A DNA stretch of 64,000 nt from Salipaludibacillus agaradhaerens (GTDB lineage: Bacteria; Bacillota; Bacilli; Bacillales; Salisediminibacteriaceae), in assembly GCF_002019735.1 (NCBI RefSeq), contig NZ_KV917378.1, positions 1,514,869 through 1,578,868 of the forward strand. Reading direction: 5' to 3'. The notes beneath the pieces are model-generated. The model ran no database searches. It was not told the origin of the DNA and saw only the letters and a list, made by a program, of their open reading frames with translations. A program made the position numbers and the translations under genes. Position 1 is the first letter of the stretch, and each line of letters opens with the position of its first letter. Shown here piece by piece: positions 56,237-64,000 of the stretch.

Positions 56237-56485
56237 TCACTCGCAAGCCGGGTTACGAGGTATTTTAGTAATAGAAATGTCATTGTACATACGTGTACTA
56301 CGCTTAATGATACATACAAAGTTAACTGTCCAAATGTACGAAGGTATTTCTTGCCCCTCTCCCTCAAACATCATCGCTTCGAACTCATCCCCTACGAGAG
56401 CTTCAAAAGTCTCCTGTGTGTAATTTTCTGTGTCTGTTGAAAATGGTATCCACTCACATTCTAGCTTTCGAGTTAATGTCGTCAT
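56237..56485 (-). CDS. Hypothetical 82-aa protein
   Basis: A small acidic protein with TLTRKLECEWIPFSTDTENY at the N-terminus and SYIWTVNFVCIIKR later. I recognise no family and see no membrane helix or signal. The ATG at 56485 has AAAGGGG 11 nt upstream; a GTG three codons earlier is possible. Coding is likely but not certain. Confidence 0.55.
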   Translation of the reverse strand: MTTLTRKLECEWIPFSTDTENYTQETFEALVGDEFEAMMFEGEGQEIPSYIWTVNFVCIIKRSTRMYNDISITKIPRNPACE

Positions 56486-56494
56486 ATCTATCAC

Positions 56495-56887
56495 AACCCC
56501 TTTCGTTAAATTTATTTTAACACGTATTCAAAGAAAAAGTTTGTGAAACATTGAACATATTTTGTCTGTTTTTAAACCGCTTACGTTTTCTAAAAGGACG
56601 TACTACTCTCACGACAACATTTAGAAGAAAATTGTGACTGATTTTCTCCAACAAAAATTTAGTGTAGCCTCAACAACTATTTGTAGGGATTAAACGTCTC
56701 TTTTCATGGCGCTATATAATATGTGATTAACTACCTTTCCTTAACCCGATTATGTGTCACAGTAATCGAGGTGGTCTATTCCACACAATTCCAACACCCC
56801 ATTTTAATTTATGGCATACTAAGAGCAGACGTCTTGTTTTCTTGTGCCGAGTATTTCCGATATGATGATAGGTGAGGTGATAACACG
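56495..56887. other. 393-bp gap upstream of the photolyase
   Basis: I see no gene, repeat or strong hairpin here. It should hold the photolyase promoter; no clear -35/-10 pair stands out. Confidence 0.5.
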
Positions 56888-58330
56888 ATGAGTGACATTT
56901 ATGCCGTATGGCTGAGAAATGATTTAAGGTTTCATGACAACCGTGCTATTCATCAAGCACTTCGCGCTGCATGTGAGACAAATGGCCGTGTCGTTCTATT
57001 TTTTCATCTTCACCCAAACTTCGTAACGACCATTGACTTACATCATGATTATTTTTTTCAGTCGGTTCACCATTTTCAGAAAAGGTGTCAACAGCTTAAC
57101 TTACATCTTCCCATCTTTTTTGGTGATCCTCACGAAGCATTTTCAAAACTGCTCGCATCCTTTAACACGTTAAAAGCTGTTTTCTATCAAAAAGATTATA
57201 CAAGGTTCGGTAAAGAGAGAGATAAAGAGATCACATCATTTCTGCATAATAAAGGGATTGCCACGTATGGATTTAGTGGTAGCCATATTGTTGAACCAGA
57301 CGAGCTTACAAAGGCGGATGGCACGCCTTATCACGTTTTCACTCCTTATTTTCGTAAATGGCAGCAACATCTAAAACCTAAAACGGTATCCATTAATCTT
57401 GAGGAACTTAAAAACCGCTATGTGTGTCATGATTCCCACAACATTCAAGACGATACACCTTTTTTTAATCACCATGTTTTAGCTCACTGTCACCAGCATT
57501 GGACTGACATAGGTGAAGAAAAGGCAACTGAACTACTAGAACAATTTATCGAAGAACGGCTCACAACTTATGCTGAATTGCGAGATCAACCTGCACAATC
57601 CGGGACGAGCAATCTTTCCCCCTTTATTAAAACTGGGGCACTATCACCAGCAACCATTTTCCACAGTGTGACGGCCCATATCGATACTGCGGGAAAAGGG
57701 GCGGAAACATTTATAAAAGAGCTTGCTTGGCGGGATTTTTATGCAATGATCTATCATGTCTATCCTGAAACAGATACGCAGGAGTATCAACTAAAATATA
57801 GAGACTTACCGTGGCGAAGGGACGAGGATGAGCTCTGGCAACGCTGGATCACTGGTACAACAGGTTTCCCAATTGTTGATGCAGGTATGAGACAATTAAA
57901 CGAAACAGGCTGGATGCATAATCGATTAAGAATGGTCACAGCGTCTTTTTTAACAAAGGATTACTTAATTGATTGGCGTTTAGGCGAAGCTTATTTTGCG
58001 AAGAAACTCATTGACTATGATATAGCCTCAAATGTGGGAGGCTGGCAATGGGCCGCTTCTGTTGGCACTGACGCAGTCCCTTACTTTAGAGTGTTTAACC
58101 CAACCCGCCAATCTGAGCACTTCGATCCTAAGGGCCTCTTCATTAAACAATATGTACCAGAACTTGCCCAAGTACCGGTAAAGTATATTCATCATCCAGC
58201 CACAATGCCACACGCTACTCAACAGGCAAGCACATGTCTTATTGGTCACGATTATCCAGAGCCTTCAGTGGATCATGCCTTACAACGAAAAAAAACCATC
58301 GCTATATTTAAGGAGGAGAACTTATCATGA
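56888..58330 (+). CDS. phrB: Deoxyribodipyrimidine photolyase (class I CPD)
   Basis: This 480-aa photolyase repairs UV pyrimidine dimers using light and FAD. An N-terminal antenna-binding domain starts YAVWLRNDLRFHDN. The FAD domain has GTSNLSPFIKTGALSP, ELAWRDFYAMI, TGFPIVDAGMRQLNETGWMHNRLRMVTASFLTKD and the electron-transfer Trp in NVGGWQWAASVGTDAVPYFR. The start follows AGGTGAT. It overlaps the next gene by 4 bp, so they form an operon. Confidence 0.95.
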   Translation: MSDIYAVWLRNDLRFHDNRAIHQALRAACETNGRVVLFFHLHPNFVTTIDLHHDYFFQSVHHFQKRCQQLNLHLPIFFGDPHEAFSKLLASFNTLKAVFYQKDYTRFGKERDKEITSFLHNKGIATYGFSGSHIVEPDELTKADGTPYHVFTPYFRKWQQHLKPKTVSINLEELKNRYVCHDSHNIQDDTPFFNHHVLAHCHQHWTDIGEEKATELLEQFIEERLTTYAELRDQPAQSGTSNLSPFIKTGALSPATIFHSVTAHIDTAGKGAETFIKELAWRDFYAMIYHVYPETDTQEYQLKYRDLPWRRDEDELWQRWITGTTGFPIVDAGMRQLNETGWMHNRLRMVTASFLTKDYLIDWRLGEAYFAKKLIDYDIASNVGGWQWAASVGTDAVPYFRVFNPTRQSEHFDPKGLFIKQYVPELAQVPVKYIHHPATMPHATQQASTCLIGHDYPEPSVDHALQRKKTIAIFKEENLS

Positions 58331-59526
58331 TTCGAAAACTTAAACCATCTGAACTAGAAGACAGCATCCGCTTGTCTGAGTTTGCCTTTCAATACGAAAT
58401 GACTGAAGAGGAACGGCGTGAGCGCCTTTCTTCTCTGGACCCTGATGTCACATGGGTTATGGAAGAGAATGGGGTGATTATGTCTAAAGCGTCTGTCTTA
58501 CCCTTTCACGTCTACATCGACGGAAAATCTTTTAAAATGGGAGGAGTTGCAGGCGTAGCCACATGGCCTGAGTATCGTCGAAGTGGTCTCGTGTCCCAAC
58601 TACTCAAACACGCATTAAAGGATATGAAAGAGAACGGTCAATCATTATCGTTCCTTCACCCTTTTTCCATCCCTTTTTACAGGAAATTTGGCTGGGAGCT
58701 GTTCAGCGACGAAGCAAAACTAACGCTGTCAAAGGAGCAGTTACCAGGACGCCTTCCGCACAATGGACATGTAAAGCGTATCGAACCAGACTACACAGCT
58801 ATTGATGACGTTTACCAACAGTGGGCAAAACGTTATAGTGGTACGCTTGTCCGGGATGAAAAATGGTGGAAAGACTCTCTCTTCAAACGCAAAAAGGGGA
58901 TGCTTGCCGCTTATTATCATGGTGATCAATGTACCGGCTATATGATATACACGGTAAAAGAGATGAAGATGACAATACATGAGCTTATTTGGATCACTCC
59001 CGATGCCCGAAACGGGTTGATGAGCTTTATATCTAATCATGATTCCATGATTGAAACAGTCTCAATCACAACGGCGCCGCACGAACGTTTACCATTCCTC
59101 CTGCCTGATCCAAAAGTAAAACACGAGGTCACCTCTTACTTTATGGCAAGGATTGTCGACGTCCATTCTTTTTTGAAAGAGTACCCGTTTAAATGGGACT
59201 CTGACGCTGGGCCACTTATATTTCATGTAACAGATGAGACATGCGAGTGGAACAACGGCACATACATTATAAAATTTAGTGAAACAAAGGAAAACGAGAT
59301 TGAATTTTTCCCGTTCTCAGAGAAAACGAAAGAAGGGGTGAGCTGCCAGCATGCCCCTAAAAAAGGGATTCACTTAGATGTGAGAATGCTAACAGCGATT
59401 TTATTAGGGAGCCAATCACCACATACTCTGGCAGAGGAAGCATTGATCGAAAGTGATGAGAAAACGTTAGCGGCACTCATCACATGTCTTCCTCCACTGA
59501 AACCATTTTTATATGATTTTTTCTAA
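58327..59526 (+). CDS. Eis-like GNAT acetyltransferase
   Basis: This 399-aa protein has the Eis layout: an N-terminal GNAT domain with GGVAGVATWPEYRRSGLVSQLLKHAL (acetyl-CoA loop), a second GNAT-like domain, and an SCP2-like C-terminal domain ending with the free carboxylate that serves as general base in Eis. Eis proteins acetylate amines, including aminoglycosides. The start follows AAGGAGG inside the photolyase gene, giving ATGA coupling. Role next to a photolyase is unclear. Confidence 0.88.
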   Translation: MIRKLKPSELEDSIRLSEFAFQYEMTEEERRERLSSLDPDVTWVMEENGVIMSKASVLPFHVYIDGKSFKMGGVAGVATWPEYRRSGLVSQLLKHALKDMKENGQSLSFLHPFSIPFYRKFGWELFSDEAKLTLSKEQLPGRLPHNGHVKRIEPDYTAIDDVYQQWAKRYSGTLVRDEKWWKDSLFKRKKGMLAAYYHGDQCTGYMIYTVKEMKMTIHELIWITPDARNGLMSFISNHDSMIETVSITTAPHERLPFLLPDPKVKHEVTSYFMARIVDVHSFLKEYPFKWDSDAGPLIFHVTDETCEWNNGTYIIKFSETKENEIEFFPFSEKTKEGVSCQHAPKKGIHLDVRMLTAILLGSQSPHTLAEEALIESDEKTLAALITCLPPLKPFLYDFF

Positions 59527-59673
59527 GTCAATCTATAACTGAAATTGTACTTTGGATTAATAGCAATTTGTCTTGGATATGTTACAGACGGACCCTTTCA
59601 CCTAAAGTCTAAAGATATCAACTCGTCACGGCCGTGTCTTAGCGGTCCGCCGGCGCCGGGTAGCTGCACAACT

Positions 59674-59711
59674 AAGACCTTGAATGGCATTTAGCCAATC
59701 AAGGTCTTTTT
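59674..59711. terminator. Bidirectional terminator after the Eis-like gene
   Basis: Stem AAGACCTTGA / TCAAGGTCTT with an inner TGGC/GCCA pair, then TTTT; the converging lipoprotein gene ends 5 bp beyond. Confidence 0.9.
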
Positions 59712-59716
59712 ACAAG

Positions 59717-60907
59717 CTATTTCTTTAATTTCACTACAAAATCCATCAAGTAACCTTGTTCAATAGGAAACTTGTATTTTAAAGTTAAATCATGACTATT
59801 TAATACTATAACATTATCCATTTCATCACCGAGCTCAATAATATATAGTTCTTCCTCATCACTATTTTGGTACAAAACATTGTAAGTTTTGCCCTCTTCA
59901 GTGAAGCTGTCCTTTAATAACGTAAACTCCGGGTGATCATTTAAAGTAAGGATTCCAAATATCGTACCACTTTCACCTATAACACTATACAGAGCCTTAT
60001 TTTCATTCAGCATTAAATAGGCATTAGATTCTTCATAAAAGTAATAGTCTTGAAAACTTAGTTCCTCAAAAGGTTTAAATGTCTGGATATTGAAATCTTC
60101 ATCTAAAGTATACATCTGTCCACTGCTACCTATAATATATGCAAAATCCGTGTTTGCATAAACAGGGAACAGTTCCTCTTTCGTCTCATTAAAGGTTAAA
60201 TAGTCTATGTTCCCCTCTTCCAAACTACTGATACCGATATTGGGTGCTACATATTCGTCCTCTTCATTATAATAACCACTAGTACCAAAGATGATTCTCT
60301 CTTTAAATTGTAATATCGGTGCCCATCTTGGAACAAAACCTAATTCAGTTTCAAAAGATTGTTCAGTTGTTACATTTGTTATAGAAACACTGAAATTACC
60401 GTTTTCATCTAAATTCTGGTCGCCCGTTTTATGTGAAACTAGATTTTGTAATAGGACATCCTCACCAAAATGTTTAATATGATCTACACCTACAGGGACA
60501 TCAAAGTAATCTAATTCAATTTTTTTAAAATGATTATTCCTTATATCATAAGTAAAAAAGTAGTTATCAATGGTTGCTTCTCCAAAAAAAGATAGATATA
60601 ATTCATTTAAATTATTTGGTTTTTGATGCGTAACGACCCTTCTAAAATCCTCATCTGTAATTTCATATTCTACTAGCGTTTCGCCTTTGTTATTTACCTC
60701 TTTTACTAAGGTAACATTCTGTGAAACCCTTATATCTGCTGGATAATACAATAAATAACTTTCTTCAGAATGAGTTCGGCTAGGCTGAAAATTTTCTATC
60801 CCTTCAATATGAACCCTATCAGGTTTTGATGACATATTTCTACAAGAAATCATGCTTATCATTACAACAGCTATAATAAATATTAATATAGATATTTTTT
60901 TAGTCAT
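59717..60907 (-). CDS. Lipoprotein with beta-rich (propeller-like) domain
   Basis: This 396-aa protein has a lipoprotein signal (hydrophobic 4-20, lipobox ISC with Cys at 22). The rest is beta-rich, with repeated short strands (for example NKALYSVIGESGTIFGILTL, SGQMYTLDEDFNIQTF) that suggest a beta-propeller. No enzyme motif is seen. Likely anchored outside the cell membrane. Family not recognised. Confidence 0.8.
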   Translation of the reverse strand: MTKKISILIFIIAVVMISMISCRNMSSKPDRVHIEGIENFQPSRTHSEESYLLYYPADIRVSQNVTLVKEVNNKGETLVEYEITDEDFRRVVTHQKPNNLNELYLSFFGEATIDNYFFTYDIRNNHFKKIELDYFDVPVGVDHIKHFGEDVLLQNLVSHKTGDQNLDENGNFSVSITNVTTEQSFETELGFVPRWAPILQFKERIIFGTSGYYNEEDEYVAPNIGISSLEEGNIDYLTFNETKEELFPVYANTDFAYIIGSSGQMYTLDEDFNIQTFKPFEELSFQDYYFYEESNAYLMLNENKALYSVIGESGTIFGILTLNDHPEFTLLKDSFTEEGKTYNVLYQNSDEEELYIIELGDEMDNVIVLNSHDLTLKYKFPIEQGYLMDFVVKLKK

Positions 60908-61035
60908 TGTTTCCCTATATCCTTCTTATATTTTTCCTGGTGTTGAAGTACCCGATTTTTTAACTAATCTAGTATTAGCATCAGCTGCTATGTCTGCCGG
61001 CAAAATCATAATAATGTTTTTGAAGAACTATCAAA

Positions 61036-61187
61036 ATGACGCTCCTTGATAAACTCTTTTAATAATTTTAAACATATCTTCTGCTACTCCATTATCGTAA
61101 AGACTTCCTATCATACTTAGCGAACGGTGGATGTTAAATGTCGCTAATGCCTCGTCAATGTACTTGTTCTTAAACTGACTTTCATTG
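61036..61187 (-). pseudogene. IS3-family transposase remnant
   Basis: About 50 residues in the minus frame read ATFNIHRSLSMIGSLYDNG and VAEDMFKIIKRVYQ. This is the segment around the catalytic Glu of an IS3 OrfB. The upstream part is missing and the frame stops soon after. It differs from the intact-looking IS at 47744, so a separate old insertion is implied. Confidence 0.75.
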
Positions 61188-61209
61188 CAAAGTTAAGCCC
61201 CTAATTCAA

Positions 61210-61239
61210 AGGCAGCTGCGGTTTTCCCCGCAGCTGCCT
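61210..61239 (-). terminator. Terminator of the aldehyde dehydrogenase gene
   Basis: 12-bp perfect stem AGGCAGCTGCGG / CCGCAGCTGCCT with a 6-nt loop just past the stop; the minus-strand T-run is short (TTTG). Confidence 0.8.
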
Positions 61240-61246
61240 CTTCACC

Positions 61247-62623
61247 TTATTCCCACATTTTTCTCAATGCGCTCATGGATGTTTGCGATTGTCCGTAACG
61301 AACAGGCAGATCAAAGGCCGTCGTTTGTTTAAAGATACTTTTCTCATGGGTAAACGTATCAAAACTATTTTTTCCATGGTAAGCTCCCATTCCACTTTCC
61401 CCTACTCCACCAAATGGCAAATACGGTGTGGCTAAGTGCATTATCGTGTCATTGATACATCCTCCCCCAAACGATAAGTTACTTAAAACCATGCGCTCGC
61501 TTTCCTTATCTTCAGTAAATAAATACAGAGCTAATGGATTAGGACGTTTTCTTACCGTCTCAATGATTTCATAATCATATTTATAAAACAAAACAGGTAA
61601 AATAGGGCCGAAAATCTCTTCTGCCATAACAGCATCGTTCATTGATACATCCATCATAATCGTCGGCTCTACAAATCGTTGATCTCGATCGTAAGCTCCT
61701 CCATAGAACACTTTATCGGTATTTTTAAGAAGCCCTGCAAGGCGATCGACGTGTCGCTCGTTAATAATACGGGGATAAGGCTTACGTCGCCTTGCATCCT
61801 CATCAAACCATTTCTTCGTATAATGAACGAGAAGTTTAAGGAATTTACGTCTCCGCGATTCATGGACTAATACATAATCAGGGGCTACACATGTTTGACC
61901 GGCATTAATGAATTTCCCCCAGACAATTCGTTTAGCAGCTAATTTCAAGTCAGCATCTTCCATCACGATCGCAGGACTTTTCCCGCCAAGCTCCAAGGTT
62001 ACTGGGGTTAAATGTTTGGCTGCTGCCTCCATCACCTTTTTCCCTACCGATGTGCTCCCTGTAAAGAAAATGTAATCAAACTTTTCATTTAAAAGTGCTT
62101 GTGATACCTCAACGTCTCCTTCAACGACTGCCACATACTCTTCTGGGAAAGTGGCCACTATGAGATCTCTAATCACAGTACTCGTATTAGGGGTTAATTC
62201 GGAAGGCTTTAGGATAGCCGTATTACCAGCCCCTATCGCCCCAATTAAAGGGCCGAGACATAACTGAAAAGGATAATTCCATGGAGAGATAATTAATGTC
62301 ACACCATATGGTTCCTTATATATGTAACTTTTTCCTCCCATATGGCTAATCGGGGTCTTAACTTTTCTAGGTTCAGCCCAATAATCCACATTTTTCATCA
62401 TATCTTTTAGTTCACTATAAAGAAATCCTATCTCAGTGAAAAATACTTCTTGCTGACCTTTATTTAAATCTTTTTTAAGAGCGTCCATAATATCTTGTTC
62501 ACGCTTCTTTATTGCTTCTTTTAGTTTTGTCAACTGGGCTTTACGAAAAGAAAGACCTTTCGTTTCTCCAGAATAAAAGTATTGTTTTTGTTTCTGAATG
62601 AGTGACTGAATGGCTTCTCTCAT
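61247..62623 (-). CDS. Aldehyde dehydrogenase (class 3-like, YwdH type)
   Basis: This 458-aa NAD(P)-dependent enzyme oxidises aliphatic or aromatic aldehydes to acids. It has ISPWNYPFQLCLGPLIGAIGAG, the cofactor Gly motif FFTGSTSVGKKVMEAAAK, the Glu in LELGGKSPAIV and catalytic Cys in NAGQTCVAPDYVLV. The short length without the N-terminal extension fits the class 3 group. The start follows GGGGGG. Monocistronic. Confidence 0.93.
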   Translation of the reverse strand: MREAIQSLIQKQKQYFYSGETKGLSFRKAQLTKLKEAIKKREQDIMDALKKDLNKGQQEVFFTEIGFLYSELKDMMKNVDYWAEPRKVKTPISHMGGKSYIYKEPYGVTLIISPWNYPFQLCLGPLIGAIGAGNTAILKPSELTPNTSTVIRDLIVATFPEEYVAVVEGDVEVSQALLNEKFDYIFFTGSTSVGKKVMEAAAKHLTPVTLELGGKSPAIVMEDADLKLAAKRIVWGKFINAGQTCVAPDYVLVHESRRRKFLKLLVHYTKKWFDEDARRRKPYPRIINERHVDRLAGLLKNTDKVFYGGAYDRDQRFVEPTIMMDVSMNDAVMAEEIFGPILPVLFYKYDYEIIETVRKRPNPLALYLFTEDKESERMVLSNLSFGGGCINDTIMHLATPYLPFGGVGESGMGAYHGKNSFDTFTHEKSIFKQTTAFDLPVRYGQSQTSMSALRKMWE

Positions 62624-62727
62624 TATAATATCCCCCCTGTAATATTATATCTATGTTCCATTGTATAATGTTTTCCCTTAAATATCAGTCGCTAAGCATC
62701 GTCAAGATGTTACAACAGGACCGCCGT

Positions 62728-63207
62728 TTAATCGAGCGGTCCTTTTTCTGGTCCATATTTCAGCGCATCATAAAACGCTTTCCCATCACTCGGCTTCCCT
62801 TCCCCATATTCAACAGGAAGTAAGGCGAAGCACACATAGTACAAGGAGAAATAAACAAATTGGTAAAAAAATAAATGTGGGGGTAAAACCTCAATATGAA
62901 TAAGCCCGTTAACTAGTAACACTGTTAGGATATTAAATAATGATCCGCTGAGATACACAATCGCGTGAGTCCAACGGTTATTGACATTTAATTCTTCCAA
63001 CTGAGTCCACGAATCAAGGAAATACACTCTTCGAATTTCAAAATCTCCGTTTTTATACAGTAGTTTCCCTCTACCGATGATAAACTTCATTTTCCCGCCA
63101 AAAAAGTAGGTCATGAGAAAATGCCCGGCCTCGTGAACAAAAGCCACGATAGGAAGTATAATCAGTAATGAAATAACAAGCGTTGGGATATCATCCCATC
63201 CAAACAT
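62728..63207 (-). CDS. M50-like membrane zinc metallopeptidase
   Basis: This 159-aa protein has four or so membrane segments. The first contains HEAGH (about 25-29), the zinc motif of M50 site-2 proteases. A later YLSGSLFNILTVLLVNG resembles the conserved N-containing segment in family members. The usual NPDG-type motif is not clear, so activity is uncertain. The ATG at 63207 has GGAGG seven nt upstream. Small stand-alone homologues exist with unknown targets. Confidence 0.75.
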   Translation of the reverse strand: MFGWDDIPTLVISLLIILPIVAFVHEAGHFLMTYFFGGKMKFIIGRGKLLYKNGDFEIRRVYFLDSWTQLEELNVNNRWTHAIVYLSGSLFNILTVLLVNGLIHIEVLPPHLFFYQFVYFSLYYVCFALLPVEYGEGKPSDGKAFYDALKYGPEKGPLD

Positions 63208-63230
63208 ACACATCCCTCCAAGCAAGTTGT

Positions 63231-63260
63231 CATATGTGACTTGTACCACCGTCACATATG
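63231..63260. repeat. Perfect inverted repeat upstream of the M50-like gene
   Basis: CATATGTGAC and GTCACATATG with a 10-nt spacer, 24 bp before the M50-like start. A second hairpin (ATCAAAC ... GTTTGAT, about 63262-63289) adjoins it toward the MATE gene and could be the terminator of that gene. The first could be an operator. Confidence 0.7.
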
Positions 63261-63291
63261 AATCAAACCCCTTAGAAGGTGTTTGATGTGT

Positions 63292-64000
63292 TTAACCATT
63301 ACTTAACTGAACGGCAAAGCTACGTTGAATTTTTAGTAAGCGGAAGGCAAGACACGCCGCACATACGGCTAAACCTAAGATTAATCCAACCCAGTAGCCA
63401 TAAGGTCCGAGAGCGGTATAATTAGCAAGCACCACACCTGTTGGTAAACCAACACCCCAGAAAGCAACAAGGGCCAGTATGAATGGGACATTAACATCTT
63501 TGTAGCCACGCAAAATACCTTGTATAGGGGTATTAATTGCATCAGACAGCTGAAAGAAAATCGAGTAAATCAAAAATTGTTGAATGTAAAATGCCACTTC
63601 AGAATCCACCGTATAAAGCAGTGAGACTGGTTCACGAAGAACATAAATAATGACACACGCCACTAAGCCCATCGCTACAGACAAACCCATCCCGATCTTC
63701 GTATATGATTTAGCATCAACTAGCCTTTTCCCACCAATTTCATACCCGACCGCAATCGTCAATGTAAACGCCATACTCATAGGCAGCATATAAAGCAAAC
63801 TTGCAAAGTTAATTGCGGCTTGATGGGCGGCAATGATGACAGTGCTAAATTGGCTCATAAGAAGCGTGACTGCGGAAAAAATGCTCGTTTCAAAAAAAAT
63901 CGTCAGCCCGATTGGCGTGCCAAGCAATAGCAATTCCTTCCAAACAGTAAAATCCAGGCGGTAAAAAGTAGAGAAAATCTTATAGGCTTTAAATGGTCGA
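63292..64000 (-). CDS. MATE-family efflux transporter (NorM-like), 5' truncated by window edge
   Basis: The open frame runs from the right edge to a stop at 63292, giving 235 residues of the C-terminal half. It includes LLGTPIGLTIFFETSIFSAVTLLM at the start of the second MATE repeat, AAHQAAINFASLLYMLPMSMAFTLTIAVGYEIGG, and RGYKDVNVPF. This is the NorM branch (multidrug:Na+ antiport). The true start lies outside the window. Confidence 0.9.
   Translation of the reverse strand, partial: RPFKAYKIFSTFYRLDFTVWKELLLLGTPIGLTIFFETSIFSAVTLLMSQFSTVIIAAHQAAINFASLLYMLPMSMAFTLTIAVGYEIGGKRLVDAKSYTKIGMGLSVAMGLVACVIIYVLREPVSLLYTVDSEVAFYIQQFLIYSIFFQLSDAINTPIQGILRGYKDVNVPFILALVAFWGVGLPTGVVLANYTALGPYGYWVGLILGLAVCAACLAFRLLKIQRSFAVQLSNG

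Noticed and set aside
60852-61049. Plus-strand frame with a hydrophobic tail (VPDFLTNLVLASAAMSAGK)
   Set aside because: It starts inside the lipoprotein gene on the other strand and has no ribosome site. The tail hints at a membrane-protein relic but I could not assign it.

Overview
The window reads as a chromosomal segment of a low-GC, endospore-forming Bacillaceae. Support comes from PdaA (spore cortex), FbpB-type and SE1561-type small proteins, YfkAB/YfkD, an S-box riboswitch, strong AGGAGG ribosome sites and A-rich intergenic DNA. An alkaliphilic or halophilic relative of Bacillus (Salipaludibacillus or Evansella-like) is my inference; I see no rRNA or tRNA gene to settle it. Most genes lie on the minus strand.

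Left edge (1-6.1 kb): part of a lantibiotic locus. It has a 57-aa class II lanthipeptide precursor with a double-glycine leader and a CTxTxEC lipid-II-type core. It also has a ComA-like response regulator, a two-membrane-span small protein, a BcrA/LanF-type ABC exporter whose Q-loop carries Glu, and an OmpR/histidine-kinase pair. A further gene directly after the precursor is cut by the window edge.

6.8-27 kb: accessory region of regulators (AraC with GyrI-like domain, two TetR, PadR, XRE-AbrB fusion, GltC), small enzymes (OsmC, methyltransferases, GNATs, DinB and ClbS/DfsB proteins) and a macrolide-type glycosyltransferase. NADP-glutamate dehydrogenase is divergent from a GltC homologue. Several genes are decayed: a GNAT remnant and a frameshifted DinB.

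27-41 kb: a block that matches, from memory, the B. subtilis yfjO-yfjP-pdaA-yfjT-yfkAB-yfkD order. It holds an RNA m5U methyltransferase, AlkA, a GAF protein, PdaA, a phosphatase, an SE1561 protein, YfkAB and YfkD. Three murein-peptide recycling genes (YkfC-like, C26 peptidase, LD-carboxypeptidase) sit inside it. Beyond YfkD is a very large TPR protein with a dynamin-like domain that has lost its P-loop lysine.

41-64 kb: transporters (two MATE, MFS, Acr3), a VLRF1 release-factor homologue and a methionine-synthase-like gene. That gene has an S-box riboswitch but is broken by an IS3-family element plus a nonsense codon. Further right are FbpB, an SCP2 protein, PlsC, a HesB protein, acylphosphatase, an orphan siderophore-type lysine N-hydroxylase, photolyase overlapping an Eis-like acetyltransferase, a lipoprotein, an aldehyde dehydrogenase and an M50-like membrane protease.

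Running through the intergenic gaps from 6 to 56 kb is a dispersed, hairpin-forming repeat of about 150 bp (11 whole or partial copies, here called element A). In three places it is followed by a second repeat (element B).
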